Of a stretch of DNA of 6,250 nucleotides, positions 5,557-6,250 are shown one piece after another (within the stretch, counting starts at the first letter, position 1; each line of letters begins with the position of its first letter). The notes below the pieces were generated by a model. It was not told where the DNA came from. It saw only the letters and a program-made list of their open reading frames with translations, and searched no databases. A program made the translations under genes and the position numbers. Source of the stretch: Methanobacterium sp. Its GTDB lineage: Archaea > Methanobacteriota > Methanobacteria > Methanobacteriales > Methanobacteriaceae. Where the stretch lies: contig JAJRAE010000050.1 in assembly GCA_028682985.1 (NCBI GenBank), positions 1 to 6,250 of the forward strand, read 5' to 3'.

Positions 5557-6250
5557 ATGGTTGATAAATCTACTTTTGCTAAATTGGAGAAATGTTCCAG
5601 TGGTATTGATGGATTAGATCAAATAACTGAAGGCGGTTTGCCTAAAGGAAGGCCTACCCTGATTTGTGGTGCTGCTGGTTCAGGTAAAACCATGTTTGCC
5701 ATGCAGTTCCTGGTGGAAGGTGCCTTAAATAATGAACCCGGTGTTTTCATATCCTTTGAAGAGAATGAAGAAGATTTAATAAAGAACTTCACGTCTCTCG
5801 GAGTAGATATAAGTAAATTAGAGGAACAAAAAAAGCTAATCATAGAATATGTGTTTCTGGAAAGGGCAGAGATTGAGGAAACAGGCGACTTCGACCTGGA
5901 AGGGCTCTTCATCAGAATAAAATACGCTATGGAACAAATTGGTGCAAAAAGAATAGTGATTGATACCATTGAAGCCATATTCGCTGGCCTACCCAACGAA
6001 TTTATCCTACGCTCTGAACTGCGAAGACTATTTAACTGGCTTAAAAACCAGGGACTTACTGCAGTAATAACTGGGGAAAGAGGAGAGAAAAGTCTAACTA
6101 GATATGGATTAGAGGAATATGTGGCAGATTGTGTTATCCTACTGGACACCATCTACACAAATAAAGTAGCCACTAGAAACATTAAGATAATTAAATACCG
6201 TGGATCCTCCCACGGCTATAATGAATACCCATTCCTGATAAATGATCACG
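5557..6250 (+). CDS. KaiC-like RecA-fold ATPase, 5' part (cut by window end)
   Basis: The visible 231 codons form one complete or nearly complete KaiC-type ATPase domain; no stop is reached. Motifs in order: GIDGLDQITEGGLPKG (16-31), which opens KaiC domains, Walker A GAAGSGKT (38-45), the catalytic glutamate pair E68/E69 in SFEE, Walker B RIVID ending at D136, and the C-terminal segment from TRYGLEEYVAD to KYRGSSHGYNEYPFLI. The last block is characteristic of the CI domain of cyanobacterial KaiC, and the visible end (NDH) falls where CI ends. A second domain may therefore follow beyond the window. The start at 5557 is supported by GGAGTG at 5545-5550, 6 bases upstream. Archaeal KaiC homologues usually occur without KaiA and KaiB and act in poorly defined signalling. 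This one should be an oligomeric ATPase; a clock role must not be assumed. It is divergent from the metal operon and shows no functional link with it. Confidence 0.9.
   Translation, partial: MVDKSTFAKLEKCSSGIDGLDQITEGGLPKGRPTLICGAAGSGKTMFAMQFLVEGALNNEPGVFISFEENEEDLIKNFTSLGVDISKLEEQKKLIIEYVFLERAEIEETGDFDLEGLFIRIKYAMEQIGAKRIVIDTIEAIFAGLPNEFILRSELRRLFNWLKNQGLTAVITGERGEKSLTRYGLEEYVADCVILLDTIYTNKVATRNIKIIKYRGSSHGYNEYPFLINDH

Noticed and set aside
5619..6152. 177-residue open frame on the - strand opposite the KaiC-like gene
   Set aside because: The + strand frame has Walker motifs and family blocks throughout. The antisense frame is Ser-rich with no domain and is a coding shadow.
1..6250. CRISPR array, tRNA/rRNA genes, insertion sequences or attachment sites
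   Set aside because: I saw no regularly spaced repeats, cloverleaf-like segments, transposase motifs or flanking duplications; intergenic spaces are short and AT-rich.

Overview
The window most likely comes from a pseudomurein-walled methanogen of the order Methanobacteriales (Methanobacterium-like). The main clue is a secreted protein whose C-terminus carries pseudomurein-binding-type repeats, a wall-anchoring module typical of that order. AT-rich intergenic DNA, archaeal TATA-type box A elements, T-run terminators without hairpins and a KaiC-family ATPase without kaiA or kaiB agree with this. The organism is inferred from gene content, not from an RNA marker.

Layout: (1) 1-171 is AT-rich upstream DNA with box A candidates. 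(2) 172-1548 (+) encodes an MFS exporter of the drug:H+ antiporter (DHA2, EmrB/QacA-like) type. (3) 1666-2979 (+) encodes a secreted protein with a signal peptide, an Asn/Ser/Thr-rich sequon-dense linker, a class I glutamine-amidotransferase-like (BPL_N-like) domain and C-terminal pseudomurein-binding-type repeats. Its true start looks non-standard (possible ACG). (4) 2980-3040 is a short convergent intergenic stretch with T-run terminators on both strands. (5) 3041-5309 (-) is a two-gene metal-resistance operon: a CadC-like ArsR/SmtB repressor followed, with a 20-bp overlap, by a Zn/Cd/Pb-class P1B-ATPase. A near-perfect dyad operator lies across the repressor's start codon just downstream of a TATA box, so the transcript is probably leaderless and self-repressed. 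(6) 5310-5556 is an AT-rich divergent intergenic region with both promoters and a second small palindrome. (7) 5557-6250 (+) is the first ATPase domain of a KaiC-like protein, cut by the window edge.

How the parts work together: the repressor and ATPase form a self-contained metal sensor and efflux unit. Metal binding to the repressor should release the operator and allow export of excess Zn(II), Cd(II) or Pb(II). The MFS pump and wall-bound protein are co-oriented but separated by 117 bp with their own signals, so they may be independent. I found no CRISPR array, RNA gene, insertion sequence or clearly novel multi-gene system. The best candidates for something undescribed are the wall-anchored amidotransferase-like protein with its odd start, and the operator/leaderless-start arrangement.
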